A stretch of DNA of 64,000 nucleotides, from contig NZ_VRMG01000005.1 of assembly GCF_008040105.1 (NCBI RefSeq), positions 496,001-560,000 on the forward strand. The letters run 5' to 3'. The translations under genes were made by a program, and so were the position numbers. Numbering within the stretch: the first letter of the stretch is position 1; every line of letters begins with the position of its first letter. Positions 8,669 to 17,709 of this stretch are shown here, in pieces. The stretch is from Lacisediminihabitans profunda (GTDB lineage Bacteria > Actinomycetota > Actinomycetes > Actinomycetales > Microbacteriaceae). The notes under the pieces were generated by a model. The model worked only from the letters and a program-made list of their open reading frames with translations. It did not search any database and was not told the origin of the DNA.

Positions 8669-9532
8669 GTGGCTGATCCTCTGACAAACTCCGGCGCCCC
8701 GATCGGGATCTTCGACTCGGGTGTCGGCGGGCTCACGGTCGCCAGGGCGATCATCGACCAGCTGCCGAACGAATCCATCCTCTACGTGGGGGACACGGCT
8801 CATTCGCCGTACGGCCCGAAGCCGATTGCCGATGTTCGCCGATACACCCTCGCCGTGCTCGACGACCTCGTCGCGCAGGGCGTGAAGATGATCGTGATCG
8901 CCTGCAACACCGCGTCGTCCGCGATGCTGCGGGATGCGCGCGAGCGCTACACCCAGGCCCTCGGGATTCCGGTGGTCGAGGTGATCCAGCCGGCGGTGCG
9001 CGCCGCCGTGCGCCAGACGCGGAACGGACGGGTCGGAGTGATCGGCACCGTCGGCACGATCGGGTCGAAGGCCTACGACGACGCCTTCGCCGCCGCCCCG
9101 CACCTCGACCTGTTCACCCAGGCCTGTCCGCGGTTCGTGGAGTTCGTGGAGGCCGGTGTCACGAGCGGCGCCGAGCTGTTCGACGTGGCCGAGCACTACC
9201 TCTCGCCGCTCAAGGCGGCCGGGATCGACACCCTCGTGCTCGGCTGCACCCACTATCCGCTCATGTCCGCGGCCATCCAGTACGTCATGGGCGAGGACGT
9301 GACCCTCGTCTCGAGCGCGGAGGAGACGGCCTTCGACGTGTACCGCACCCTCGTCAAGCACGGCATTCAGCGCACGTCTGCCGCACCGCCCGTGCACGTC
9401 TACGAGGCCACCGGCGACAGCCAGGCCCAATTCACCTCCCTCGTGACCCGCTTTCTCGGACCCGCGGTGTCGACCGTCGACCTCGTCGAGACCGGCACCA
9501 TCCACCTCCCAGCTAAGGACGCCATCGCATGA
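8669..9532 (+). CDS. murI: Glutamate racemase
   Basis: This enzyme converts L- to D-glutamate for peptidoglycan precursors. The 287 residues show all the catalytic landmarks: [13 protein letters not shown] with the conserved Asp, DTAHSPYG, the first catalytic Cys in IACNTASSA, and the second Cys with its His in LGCTHYPL. The GTG at 8669 was chosen because it sits eight bases after TAAACT and gives the typical N-terminus; the frame is open far upstream but antisense to pncB. It overlaps rph by four bases (ATGA), and murI-rph-rdgB is a common actinobacterial operon. Confidence 0.95.
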   Translation: MADPLTNSGAPIGIFDSGVGGLTVARAIIDQLPNESILYVGDTAHSPYGPKPIADVRRYTLAVLDDLVAQGVKMIVIACNTASSAMLRDARERYTQALGIPVVEVIQPAVRAAVRQTRNGRVGVIGTVGTIGSKAYDDAFAAAPHLDLFTQACPRFVEFVEAGVTSGAELFDVAEHYLSPLKAAGIDTLVLGCTHYPLMSAAIQYVMGEDVTLVSSAEETAFDVYRTLVKHGIQRTSAAPPVHVYEATGDSQAQFTSLVTRFLGPAVSTVDLVETGTIHLPAKDAIA

Positions 9533-10287
9533 GCATCAGCCAGGCCACCGACACCCCCAGCGGTCCCCGCAGCGACGGGCGCGGGCACGACGAGCTTCGG
9601 GCCATCACGATCGAGCGCGGTTGGAGCGACCAGGCGGAAGGCTCGGCCCTCATCTCGTTCGGCCGCACCAAGGTTCTCTGCACGGCCTCCTTCACCAACG
9701 GCGTGCCCCGCTGGATGACCGGCAAGGGCAAGGGCTGGGTGACGGCCGAGTACTCGATGCTTCCGCGCTCCACCAACGACCGCATGGACCGGGAATCGGT
9801 GAAGGGCAAGATCGGCGGGCGCACCCACGAGATCTCCCGCCTGATCGGCCGGAGCCTGCGCGCGGTCGTCGACATGAAGTCCCTCGGCGAGAACACCATC
9901 GTGATCGACTGCGACGTGCTCCAGGCCGACGGAGGCACGCGCACCGCGGCGATCACCGGCGCCTACGTGGCGCTCGCCGACGCGCTGGAGTGGGGCCGTT
10001 CCAAGCGATTCATCGGCCAGAACGCCAAACCCCTCATCGACAGTGTCTCGGCGGTCTCGGTGGGCATCATCGACGGCGTTCCCATGCTGGACCTGGCCTA
10101 CGTGGAAGACGTACGGGCCGAGACCGACATGAACGTGGTCGTCACCGGCCGCGGCCTCTTCGTGGAGGTGCAGGGCACCGCCGAGGGAGCGCCGTTCGAC
10201 CGCTCGGAGCTCGACTCGCTCCTGGACCTCGCCCTCGGCGGGGCCGCCGACCTGACCAAGCTCCAGGTGGAGACCCTGGGCCGATGA
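9529..10287 (+). CDS. rph: Ribonuclease PH
   Basis: This is a phosphate-dependent 3'-5' exoribonuclease that trims tRNA 3' ends. The 252-residue protein carries the family features: [20 protein letters not shown], the phosphate-binding [17 protein letters not shown], the active-site acidic stretch [20 protein letters not shown], and [18 protein letters not shown]. The gene is coupled at both ends by ATGA overlaps with murI and rdgB. Nothing unusual is seen. Confidence 0.96.
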   Translation: MSISQATDTPSGPRSDGRGHDELRAITIERGWSDQAEGSALISFGRTKVLCTASFTNGVPRWMTGKGKGWVTAEYSMLPRSTNDRMDRESVKGKIGGRTHEISRLIGRSLRAVVDMKSLGENTIVIDCDVLQADGGTRTAAITGAYVALADALEWGRSKRFIGQNAKPLIDSVSAVSVGIIDGVPMLDLAYVEDVRAETDMNVVVTGRGLFVEVQGTAEGAPFDRSELDSLLDLALGGAADLTKLQVETLGR

Positions 10288-10955
10288 CCACTCAGCCGAC
10301 GACGGGCGGCCCGACGGCGCACGAGCCGGTGCGGCTCGTGCTGGCCACCCACAATGCCCACAAGGTCGCGGAGCTGCGCCGCATCCTCGGGGCCTCCCTC
10401 GACGGCATCGAGCTCATCGCCTACGAGGGACCCGAGCCGGTGGAGGATGGCGAGACCTTCGAGGCGAACGCGCTGATCAAGGCGCGAGCGGCCTCCGAGC
10501 ACACCGGTCTCCCGGCGATCGCCGACGACTCCGGCATCGCCGTCGCGGCCCTCGGGGGAGCCCCCGGCATCAACTCGGCCCGCTACGCCGGCAGCCGGGA
10601 CGACGCGGACAACGTGCGGTTGCTTCTCGCCAACCTCGTCGGGAAGGAGGAGCGCGGCGCCCAGTTCGTGTGCGCGGCCGCCCTCGTGGTGCCCGCGCCG
10701 CTGGCTTCGGTCGGTCCGGATGGGCCATCGGAGGACGCCACGAGCTTCGAGTGGGTGGAAACGGGAATCTGGGCGGGGACCGTGTTGCACGAGGCGGTCG
10801 GCGGCGGCGGATTCGGCTACGACCCGGTGTTCAAACCGGCCGGCTACGCCGTCTCGTCCGCCGAGCTCCACGCCGACGAGAAGAACGCCATCAGCCACCG
10901 CGCCCGCGCGTTCGCGGCGCTCATGCCTGTCGTCCGGGAACGATTGGTACCCTGA
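10284..10955 (+). CDS. rdgB: RdgB/HAM1-type non-canonical purine NTP pyrophosphatase
   Basis: This enzyme cleans dITP, XTP and similar nucleotides from the pool. The 223 residues include [18 protein letters not shown] at the N-terminus, the metal site in [39 protein letters not shown], and the C-terminal FGYDPVFKP and ISHRARA motifs. An insertion of about 20 residues in the middle (after VVPAPLASV) is longer than in E. coli RdgB. The start overlaps the rph stop (ATGA). Confidence 0.95.
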   Translation: MTTQPTTGGPTAHEPVRLVLATHNAHKVAELRRILGASLDGIELIAYEGPEPVEDGETFEANALIKARAASEHTGLPAIADDSGIAVAALGGAPGINSARYAGSRDDADNVRLLLANLVGKEERGAQFVCAAALVVPAPLASVGPDGPSEDATSFEWVETGIWAGTVLHEAVGGGGFGYDPVFKPAGYAVSSAELHADEKNAISHRARAFAALMPVVRERLVP

Positions 10956-10985
10956 GCGGTGCGCGGCGCCGCTGAGGACTCGGGT

Positions 10986-12218
10986 GTGGCAATGAATCGG
11001 GCAGCGGCACGCCCGGTGACACGCGGAGTGTGGCTCCTCGGGCCGGCATTCGTCGCCGCCATCGCCTACGTCGACCCTGGCAACGTCGCCGCGAACCTCA
11101 CCGGCGGCGCCCGCTACGGCTACCTCCTCGTCTGGGTGCTGGTGGCGGCCAATCTCATTGCCGCCCTCGTGCAGTACCAGTCGGCCAAGCTCGGGCTCGT
11201 CAGTGGTCGAACGATGCCAGAGCACCTGGGCGAGCGAATGCGCACGCCGGCCAGGATCGCCTTCTGGGGGCAGGCGGAACTCGTCGCGGCCGCCACCGAC
11301 ATCGCCGAGGTGATCGGCGGCGCGATCGCGCTCAACCTGCTCTTCGGCCTGCCGCTCTTCGTCGGCGGACTCATTGTCGGTGTGGTCTCGATGGCCCTTC
11401 TCGCGCTGCAGAGCCGCTACGGCCAGCGCCCATTCGAGACCGTGATCATCGGCCTGCTCACGGTGATCGCTGTCGGCTTCCTCGCCGGGCTCTTCATCAG
11501 CCCGCCGGACGGGCTCTCGGTGCTCGATGGGCTCATTCCCCGTTTCGACGGCACCGGGTCGGTGCTGCTCGCGGCGAGCATGCTCGGCGCGACCGTCATG
11601 CCGCACGCGATCTATGTGCACTCCGCCCTCGCGCGCGACCGCCACGGGCGGGCTGGCTCCGCGGATGATCGGGCGCGCCTGCTGCGCGCCACCAAGTGGG
11701 ACGTGGTGATCGCCCTCGGCCTCGCCGGGGTGGTGAACATCGGCATGCTGCTGCTCGCCGCGGTCAACCTGCGGGACGTGGCCGGCACGGACACGATCGC
11801 CGGCGCGCACGCGGCGATCGGCTCGGCGCTCGGTCCGGGCATCGCGCTCGTCTTCGCGATCGGCCTTCTCGCCTCGGGGCTCGCGTCCACATCCGTGGGC
11901 AGCTACGCCGGGGCGACGATCATGGCCGGGTTGATCAAGCGCTCCATCCCGGTCTTCGTGCGGCGCGGGGTGACCCTCATCCCCGCGCTGATCGTGCTCG
12001 CCGTGGGGGTGAACCCCACCTGGGCGCTCGTGATCAGCCAGGTGTTCCTGAGCTTCGGCATCCCGTTCGCCCTCGTGCCGCTGCTCCGCCTCACCAACGA
12101 TCCGGCGATCATGGGCGAGAGCGTCAATCGCCGGCCGGTGAGATGGGCGCTCGGCGTGGTGGTGGTTCTCGTGGTCGCGCTCAATCTCGCGCTCATCGTG
12201 CTCACCCTTGCCGGGTAG
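10986..12218 (+). CDS. mntH: Nramp-family divalent metal transporter
   Basis: This is a proton-coupled Mn2+/Fe2+ importer of about 410 residues and eleven membrane helices. The metal-binding DPGN motif is clear (AYVDPGNVAANLTGGARYGYLL), and the helix-6 M-P-H motif is present (GATVMPHAIYVHSAL). Start choice: the GTG at 10986 has GAGGA seven bases upstream; an ATG two codons later and a GTG at 10959 are also in frame. It follows rdgB by about 30 bases and may be read from the murI promoter. I see no MntR-type operator next to it. Confidence 0.9.
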   Translation: MAMNRAAARPVTRGVWLLGPAFVAAIAYVDPGNVAANLTGGARYGYLLVWVLVAANLIAALVQYQSAKLGLVSGRTMPEHLGERMRTPARIAFWGQAELVAAATDIAEVIGGAIALNLLFGLPLFVGGLIVGVVSMALLALQSRYGQRPFETVIIGLLTVIAVGFLAGLFISPPDGLSVLDGLIPRFDGTGSVLLAASMLGATVMPHAIYVHSALARDRHGRAGSADDRARLLRATKWDVVIALGLAGVVNIGMLLLAAVNLRDVAGTDTIAGAHAAIGSALGPGIALVFAIGLLASGLASTSVGSYAGATIMAGLIKRSIPVFVRRGVTLIPALIVLAVGVNPTWALVISQVFLSFGIPFALVPLLRLTNDPAIMGESVNRRPVRWALGVVVVLVVALNLALIVLTLAG

Positions 12219-12259
12219 GGCGGCGGCCCCGCGCGCCGCGGGGTACCGTTGGAGTCGCC

Positions 12260-12811
12260 ATGAACAACATTGACCCCGCCTCCGACGTCCCCCTCGACGA
12301 CTCACCAGCCCACAGGATCGCGGTCGCCGTCGAGCGGTTCGGCGAAAAGAACGTCGCCGAGCGCGCGGCCTCCCTGCTTCGCGGTGGCAACGAGGGCGAG
12401 GAATTCCTGCTCTGGGTGGGCGGCCGTCACGCCCAGGGCGTGCTCGACGGGGCGCCGCCCCTGTACTGGCCGGAGGTGTGGGGCGCGCGCGCCCTCAACT
12501 ACGTGTGGGACGACTCCTGCGAGTCCGCCGTGATCGCCGGGCTCTCCGACCGGGCCTGGCGCGTGCGCGAAATGTGCGCCCGCGTGTGCCTCGGGCGGAA
12601 GATCGGCAGTTCGGAGACCCTCTCGCCCCTGCTCGCCGACGAGAACGAGCGAGTTCGGATCGCCGGCGCGCGGGCCATCGCCGAGGTCGGTGACGCGGAG
12701 AACGCCCCGGCCCTCACGGCGATGCTGCGGGATCCGCAAAAGGAAGTGCGCCGGGCCGCGCAACAGTCCCTCGTCCGCCTGGCGAAGCGACTCGACCGGC
12801 CGCTCGCCTGA
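12260..12811 (+). CDS. HEAT-repeat domain protein
   Basis: This 183-residue soluble protein is mostly helical. The C-terminal half has HEAT or PBS-lyase-type repeats: SSETLSPLLADENERVRIAG, then ARAIAEVGDAENAPALTAML and a third repeat ending KEVRRAAQQSLVRL. The N-terminal half contains a helix and a Trp-rich stretch around YWPEVWGARALNYVW. Such repeats usually bind partner proteins; no catalytic residues are visible. The ATG start has GGAG about five bases upstream. It follows the Nramp gene by 41 bases and is convergent with the DedA gene seven bases later. No specific function can be named. Confidence 0.8.
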   Translation: MNNIDPASDVPLDDSPAHRIAVAVERFGEKNVAERAASLLRGGNEGEEFLLWVGGRHAQGVLDGAPPLYWPEVWGARALNYVWDDSCESAVIAGLSDRAWRVREMCARVCLGRKIGSSETLSPLLADENERVRIAGARAIAEVGDAENAPALTAMLRDPQKEVRRAAQQSLVRLAKRLDRPLA

Positions 12812-12817
12812 CCGTCG

Positions 12818-13540
12818 CTACTCGGCCTTGCGGTCGAAGTACTTCGCGTCGATCACGACGTCCGCATCGGTCGGCAGGGGGGCGTTCTCACGATTGGCCC
12901 GCTTCGCCTTCACCGTCGACTGGATGTAGTGGTACACGGTGGGGATGAGCGTGAGCACGACGGCGGCGAGCAGAATCACGTCGATGTACTTCGAGACGAA
13001 GGCGGCGACCGGTGGGATGTAGCCGAGCAGGTATCCGCCGAAGGTGAGGCCGGCCGCCCAGAGCAGCGCACCGATCAGGTTGTAGATCGAGTACTTGCGG
13101 TAGTTCATGCGACCTACGCCAGCCGCCACCGGCACGAAGGTGCGCAGCACGGGGACGAAGCGGGCCAGCACGACGGCGAATCCGCCGAAGCGCTCGAAGA
13201 ACGCATTGGTGCGTTTGACGTTTGCGATGCTGAAGAGCCCGGTCTCCTTGCGTTCGAAGATGCGCGGCCCGGCCTTCTTACCGATGAGGTAGCCGACCTC
13301 GCCGCCGAGGAACGCGGCGAGCCCGATGGCGGGCACGACCAGCCAGATCGGCACGCCGATTCCGGGGTGGAAGGCCAGCAGTCCCGTGATGATGAGGAGC
13401 GTGTCGCCCGGCAGCAGGAATCCGACCAGGAGTCCGGTCTCGGCGAAGATGATGAGGCAGACACCGACAAGCGCGTAGGGCCCGAAGGCATGGATCAGCG
13501 ATACCGGGTCGAGCCAGGGGATGAGGCCGGAAGATAGCAA
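12818..13540 (-). CDS. DedA-family membrane protein
   Basis: This 240-residue integral membrane protein belongs to the DedA/VTT family, whose members act in lipid carrier flipping and membrane homeostasis. The family signatures are the N-terminal FAETGLLVGFLLPGDTLL with its acidic residue in the first re-entrant loop, and the basic stretch ARFVPVLRTFVPVAAGVGRM followed by YRKY and a final pair of helices. The C-terminal tail of about 30 residues is polar. The apparent start is a TTG at 13540 with GGAG about nine bases upstream. Confidence 0.9.
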   Translation of the reverse strand: MLSSGLIPWLDPVSLIHAFGPYALVGVCLIIFAETGLLVGFLLPGDTLLIITGLLAFHPGIGVPIWLVVPAIGLAAFLGGEVGYLIGKKAGPRIFERKETGLFSIANVKRTNAFFERFGGFAVVLARFVPVLRTFVPVAAGVGRMNYRKYSIYNLIGALLWAAGLTFGGYLLGYIPPVAAFVSKYIDVILLAAVVLTLIPTVYHYIQSTVKAKRANRENAPLPTDADVVIDAKYFDRKAE

Positions 13541-13622
13541 AGGGGAAAGCTCCAGTCGTCTGTATTAGACAGGGTAGCCCGTGGACCGGGGGACAGGATG
13601 GGGATAACCTCCCAATCCGCCT

Positions 13623-13707
13623 TGGTGCGGAAGAAGGGACTCGAACCCTCACGCCTTTCGGCACAGGTACCTAAAACCTGCGTGTATACCAATTTCACCA
13701 CTCCCGC
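13623..13707 (-). tRNA. tRNA-Leu (anticodon UAG)
   Basis: The 85-nucleotide minus-strand sequence folds as a type II tRNA. The acceptor strand GCGGGAG pairs with CTTCCGC, the CCA end is encoded, the anticodon stem CAGGT/ACCTG closes the loop TTTAGGT (anticodon UAG, reading CUA), a variable arm GTGCCGAAAGGCGT follows, and the T loop is GGTTCGAGTCC. It stands alone, with a repeat-filled gene-free block on its 5' side. Confidence 0.97.
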
Positions 13708-13800
13708 GAGTGCCGCTCAAGTGTATCCGCACCGGCCGGAGGCCGCCTCATTCGCCGATGTCCCCGCCACTGCGCGGCACTCGCTTGCCCCTGGCATGCG

Positions 13801-13983
13801 TTGTGCAGGACGGCGCCGCCGTCCACGGGTGTCCGCCCCGCAGACTCCAGTTGTGCAGGACGGGTGGTGCAGGACGGCAGGACGGGTTGTGCAGGACGGC
13901 TCCGCCGTGCACGGGTGCCCGCCCCGCAGACTCCAGTTGTGCAGGACGGGTGGTGCAGGACGGCAGGACGGGTTGTGCAGGAC
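13801..13983 (+). repeat. 86-bp tandem repeat, two copies plus a partial third, built on TTGTGCAGGAC
   Basis: Copy 1 (13801-13886) and copy 2 (13887-13972) differ at only three of 86 positions, and a third copy starts at 13973 but breaks off after about 15 bases. Each copy contains TTGTGCAGGAC twice plus one GGTGCAGGAC, and begins with a small hairpin (GGACGGC paired with GCCGTCC in copy 1; GTGCA paired with TGCAC in copy 2). Confidence 0.9.
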
Positions 13984-14072
13984 GGCTCGGGCGGATGGCG
14001 AGGACGATTGGCGCAGAACCGACGGGAGCGTCCTGCAGACCGGGACCGTTCGGGGCGCCACACCCCTGCCGT

Positions 14073-14139
14073 GTCCTGCACAAGCTGTCCTGCACAGGCT
14101 GTCCTGCACAGGCTGTCCTGCACAAGCTGTCCTGCACAA
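14073..14139 (+). repeat. Five 14-bp tandem copies of GTCCTGCACA(A/G)GCT
   Basis: Copies start at 14073, 14087, 14101, 14115 and 14129. The core GTCCTGCACAA is the exact reverse complement of the TTGTGCAGGAC core in the 86-bp repeat to the left. The sequence following the last copy (CTGGAGTCTG...) is the reverse complement of the CAGACTCCAG flank there. Confidence 0.92.
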
Positions 14140-14297
14140 CTGGAGTCTGTGGGGTAGGCACCCTCACCTCCGGGGCCCGTCCTGCAGAACACGGCCCGAC
14201 CAGAAGGTCCACGACCACGAGATCCGCAACCTCGCTCACGTTCACCGACTGAAGCGAGTCGTCACACCCAATCAACCACCCTGCCTGGGCAGTGCAC

Positions 14298-15500
14298 CTA
14301 GAGGTGGTCCTTCTCCGCCTCGACGCGGGGAACCAGCGGCACGGCCAGGGCCGGGGACGCCGCCACGACGAGGAAGGCGAGCGGGAAGCCCACGAGTCCG
14401 ATGAGGGCACCGACGAGCGGTCCCACCGCGGAGGCCGCGATGAACTGGCCGGTGTTCTGCACCCCGAGGGCGCGACCTGACCAGGCCGCCCCCGACATCT
14501 CCGCGACCGAGGTGAACGCGAGACCGTTGTCGGCCACCGTCACAGTCATCGCGACCATCAGCACGATCGCGCCGAGCAGCCAGCCGGCGCCCCCGACGGC
14601 GGCGAGCAGCGCCATCACGACGCACGCCGAGACCGCCACCCAGCGCAGGGGGCGAACCCGGCTCCCGACCCGGTCGCTCAGAACGCCGACGCCGATGCGG
14701 CCCACCGCCCCCACGAACTGGGCGGATCCCACGATGATGCCGGCCGCGAGCGCCGGGACACGCAGCTCCGTCACGAGCCAGACGAGGCCGAAGGTGGAGA
14801 GCGTGAACTGCGGCACGACGAGCAGCACCGATACCGCGTGGATGCGCCAGAGGAATCCGCTCGAACGGTACGGATTGCGCGGAGTTTCGCCGGTCGCCGT
14901 CCTGGCGGGCCGCGGCGGGTTCACGATTCCGATGGCGCAGGCGACGGCGAGCGCCGCGGTGAGCGCGAGGGGCACGATGAGGGCGGCGCCGATGCCTCCC
15001 GCCGACGCGATCGACGGCACGGTCACGGCGGCGATCGTCACGCCGAGCGGCTGTGCCATCTGCCGGATTCCCATCGCGAGCCCGCGCCGGTCCTTGGGAA
15101 ACCAGCCGACCACCACCTTCCCGCTCGCCGAGTTGGTGCTCGCCGACGCGGCCCCGCCGAGCAGCAGGAACACCCCGAGCGAGACGTATCCGGGCGAGAC
15201 CGCCGCCCCCAGGGCCGCGAGGGAGGTGAGCGCGAGTCCGCCGGCGATCACCCATTTCTCGCCCACCCGATCGGCGAGGGCGCCCCACGCGATGAGGGTG
15301 AGAACCATGCCCATCGTCGGCGCGGCGGCCAACAGGCCGGCCTGCGCGAGCGAGAGTCCGCGTTCGGCGTGCAGGAGGGGGATGAGGAACGCGGGAGTCG
15401 TGACGAAGACGGTGCCGGCGGTCTGCGCGGCGACCCCGAGCACGAGCGCGGTCCAGGCGCGCGTCGCGTGCGGGAAGGGGGCCGTGGAGACCGTGGTCAT
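14298..15500 (-). CDS. MFS transporter
   Basis: This is a 12-helix major facilitator of about 400 residues. The loop 2-3 motif is degenerate but present (WGALADRVGEKWVI), as is its second-half counterpart (GVLSDRVGSRVRPL). The pattern is that of small-organic-anion or drug-type MFS permeases; the substrate is unknown. I chose the ATG at 15500, which has GGGAGGA about ten bases upstream; an ATG seven codons earlier contains that ribosome site within its own coding sequence. It has no obvious operon partner: its 3' end faces the repeat block and its 5' end is divergent from the NeuA-like gene. Confidence 0.85.
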   Translation of the reverse strand: MTTVSTAPFPHATRAWTALVLGVAAQTAGTVFVTTPAFLIPLLHAERGLSLAQAGLLAAAPTMGMVLTLIAWGALADRVGEKWVIAGGLALTSLAALGAAVSPGYVSLGVFLLLGGAASASTNSASGKVVVGWFPKDRRGLAMGIRQMAQPLGVTIAAVTVPSIASAGGIGAALIVPLALTAALAVACAIGIVNPPRPARTATGETPRNPYRSSGFLWRIHAVSVLLVVPQFTLSTFGLVWLVTELRVPALAAGIIVGSAQFVGAVGRIGVGVLSDRVGSRVRPLRWVAVSACVVMALLAAVGGAGWLLGAIVLMVAMTVTVADNGLAFTSVAEMSGAAWSGRALGVQNTGQFIAASAVGPLVGALIGLVGFPLAFLVVAASPALAVPLVPRVEAEKDHL

Positions 15501-15664
15501 GTGCGCGTGTTCCTCCCGCATCCGCCCGACCGCTGAATCCGGCGGCCGGCTCCGACGCCGTTTGGTCAGCGGACCGTCACGCGGCGTTCACACTGCGGCC
15601 AATTAGGGGCAGCGTCGGCTTCCTAGTCTCGCAGGATTATGACTGAGATTCCGACGGTGAGCCG

Positions 15665-16870
15665 ATGAGCGTCGTGGCCATCATCCCGGCGCGGGGCGGG
15701 TCCAAGGGCGTGCCGGCGAAGAACCTTGCCCGGGTCGGCGGGGTGTCGCTGATCGTGCGCGCGGTGTCGGCCGCACGGGCGAGCAGGCTCATCGACCGGG
15801 TGGTCGTGAGCACGGATGACCCGTCCATCGCCGCGGCCGCCCGGTCGGCCGGAGCCACCATCGTGAACCGCCCGCCGACGCTCTCGACCGACCTCGCGAC
15901 CTCCGAGTCCGCGCTCCTGCACGTTCTCGAACAGCAGGGCGGCACCCCGGACATCGTCGTCTTCATTCAGGCAACCTCGCCGTTCATCAACACCGCGGAG
16001 CTCGACGAGGCGATCGAACGGGTGCGCAGCGGGGTCGAGGACGTGGTGTTCTCCGCCGCGGAGACGCACGCCTTCCTCTGGCGCATCACCGATGCCGGCG
16101 CCGTCGGCGTCAACCACGAGCCGGCCGTGCGGCAGCGTCGGCAGGACCGCGAACCGCAGTTCCGGGAGACCGGGGCGTTCTACGTGCTGCGCGCGGCGGG
16201 TTTCGTGCGGGCGGGGCACCGCTTCTTCGGCCGCCTGGGCGTGACGATCGTGGACGAGCGCACCGCGATCGAGATCGATACCGTCGATGAGCTCGAGATG
16301 GCGAACGCCCTCGCGCCCCTCGTCGACCCCTCGCTCGAACCCCATCCGATCGACGTCGATGCGGTCGTCACCGACTTCGACGGGGTGCACACCGACGACC
16401 GTGTGCTCATCGGCGCCGACGGGTCCGAGTTCGTCACCACCAATCGTTCGGACGGCCTCGGCGTGCGACTCCTGCGGGAGAGTGGGATGCCCGTGCTGAT
16501 CCTCTCCACCGAGGCGCACCCCGTGGTCTCCGCCCGGGCCGCGAAGCTCCGAGTGGAGGTGCTTCAGGGCGTGCGCGACAAGGCCGCGGCGCTCACCGGC
16601 TGGGCCGAGGACCGCGGCATCCCGCTCGAGCGGATCGCCTATCTCGGAAACGACGTCAACGACCTCGGCTGCCTCGCGATCGTCGGCTGGCCGATCGCGG
16701 TGCCGGATGCGATGCCCGAGGTGATCGCCGCCGCCCGCGTGGTGCTCGACACACCGGGCGGCTACGGCGCCGTGCGCGAACTCGCCGACCTGATTTTGAC
16801 GACCCGCAGTGCACGGATCGACGAGCAATTGGAGGAACCATGGTTGTATCCATCGGCAGTTCAGAGCTAG
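15665..16870 (+). CDS. neuA: NeuA-type CMP-sugar (acylneuraminate) cytidylyltransferase fused to a KdsC-like HAD phosphatase
   Basis: This 401-residue two-domain enzyme has a cytidylyltransferase at residues 1 to about 225, with the CTP-binding IIPARGGSKGVPAKNL and the substrate region ATSPFINTAELDEAI. A HAD domain at about 232-385 has the catalytic D237-x-D239 in TDFDGVHTDD and motif IV YLGNDVNDLGC. It should activate a nonulosonic acid with CTP, and the HAD part could remove the phosphate from the 9-phosphate precursor. The same domain order is known in other NeuA proteins. It overlaps the neuB-like gene by 31 bases. The exact sugar (sialic, legionaminic or another) cannot be told. Confidence 0.85.
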   Translation: MSVVAIIPARGGSKGVPAKNLARVGGVSLIVRAVSAARASRLIDRVVVSTDDPSIAAAARSAGATIVNRPPTLSTDLATSESALLHVLEQQGGTPDIVVFIQATSPFINTAELDEAIERVRSGVEDVVFSAAETHAFLWRITDAGAVGVNHEPAVRQRRQDREPQFRETGAFYVLRAAGFVRAGHRFFGRLGVTIVDERTAIEIDTVDELEMANALAPLVDPSLEPHPIDVDAVVTDFDGVHTDDRVLIGADGSEFVTTNRSDGLGVRLLRESGMPVLILSTEAHPVVSARAAKLRVEVLQGVRDKAAALTGWAEDRGIPLERIAYLGNDVNDLGCLAIVGWPIAVPDAMPEVIAAARVVLDTPGGYGAVRELADLILTTRSARIDEQLEEPWLYPSAVQS

Positions 16871-17709
16871 GAAATGGCGCGGTGTACGTCATCGCGGAGA
16901 TCGGGCTCAACCACAACGGCGACGTGGATCTCGCGATGCAGTTGATCGATGTGGCCGCGGACGCGGGCGCCCAGGCGGTCAAATTCCAGAAGCGCACCCC
17001 GGAGATCTCCACCCCGGAGCACATGAAGAACACGCCGCGGGAGACGCCGTGGGGGCTCATGACCTACCTCGAATACCGCTACCGGGTGGAGTTCAGCCGC
17101 GAGCAGTACGTGGAGATCGGCGACTACGCGACGCTCCGCGGCCTCGACTGGTTCGCCTCCCCGTGGGACGAACCGTCCGTCGATTTCCTCGAGGACCTCA
17201 ACGTCTCCGCCCACAAGGTGGCCTCGGCCTCCGTCACCGACCTCGGCCTCCTCGAGGCCCTCGCTGCGACCGGAAAGCCCGTGATCCTGTCCACCGGCAT
17301 GTCCACCCTCGACCAGATCGACCGGGCGGTGGACGTGCTCGGCACAGACAACCTCGTGATCCTGCACGCGACGTCGACCTACCCGCTCCCGCCGGAGGAG
17401 GCGAACCTCCGCATGATCACCACCCTCCGCCACCGCTACCCCGGGGTGCCCATCGGGTACTCCGGCCACGAGCGCGGCCTGCAGATCTCGATCGCGGCCG
17501 TCGCCCTCGGCGCCGTCGCCGTCGAACGGCACATCACGCTCGACCGCACGATGTGGGGATCCGACCACGCCGCCTCGCTCGAACTGCAGGGCTTCACGCA
17601 GCTGGTTCGCGACATCCGGATCGTGGAGGAGGCGCTCGGCGACGGAGTCAAGCGCATCTTCCCCGGGGAGTTGGCACCGCTCGCCAAGCTTCGACGCGTT
17701 CCCGCTTGA
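16840..17709 (+). CDS. neuB: NeuB/SpsE-type N-acetylneuraminate synthase, short form
   Basis: This enzyme condenses phosphoenolpyruvate with an N-acyl hexosamine to give a nonulosonic acid. The 289-residue TIM barrel shows IAEIGLNHNGD, VKFQKR, the glycine loop ILSTGMSTL, HATSTYPLPPEEANL, GYSGHERG, and the metal and substrate motif ERHITLDRTMWGSDH. It ends soon after the barrel, so the C-terminal antifreeze-like (SAF) domain of usual NeuB proteins (about 345 residues) is missing; that domain normally completes the neighbour's active site. The ATG has GGAGGA four bases upstream, inside the neuA gene. Confidence 0.88.
   Translation: MVVSIGSSELGNGAVYVIAEIGLNHNGDVDLAMQLIDVAADAGAQAVKFQKRTPEISTPEHMKNTPRETPWGLMTYLEYRYRVEFSREQYVEIGDYATLRGLDWFASPWDEPSVDFLEDLNVSAHKVASASVTDLGLLEALAATGKPVILSTGMSTLDQIDRAVDVLGTDNLVILHATSTYPLPPEEANLRMITTLRHRYPGVPIGYSGHERGLQISIAAVALGAVAVERHITLDRTMWGSDHAASLELQGFTQLVRDIRIVEEALGDGVKRIFPGELAPLAKLRRVPA

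Larger units (their letters stand above)
13708..14297. other. 590-base gene-free block filled with repeats
   Basis: No credible gene is seen here. Open frames exist in several registers only because the block is a patchwork of tandem and inverted copies of one G/C-rich sequence. The repeats themselves are listed separately. It sits between the 5' end of tRNA-Leu and the 3' end of an MFS transporter gene. Confidence 0.75.

Noticed and set aside
5268-8687. A 1139-residue minus-strand frame antisense to the ABC permease and overlapping pncB
   Set aside because: Arg/Gly/His-rich composition typical of the antisense frame of high-GC coding DNA; it overlaps several clear genes.
13623-14297. Integrated element at tRNA-Leu
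   Set aside because: No integrase, no duplicated tRNA 3' end and no mobility gene are present; the repeats lie on the 5' side of the tRNA.
13598-14404. Several long open frames on both strands across the repeat block after tRNA-Leu, encoding Cys/Arg/Gly-rich repeats
   Set aside because: They exist in at least five frames at once, follow the DNA repeat unit rather than any protein pattern, and cross the tRNA or the MFS gene.
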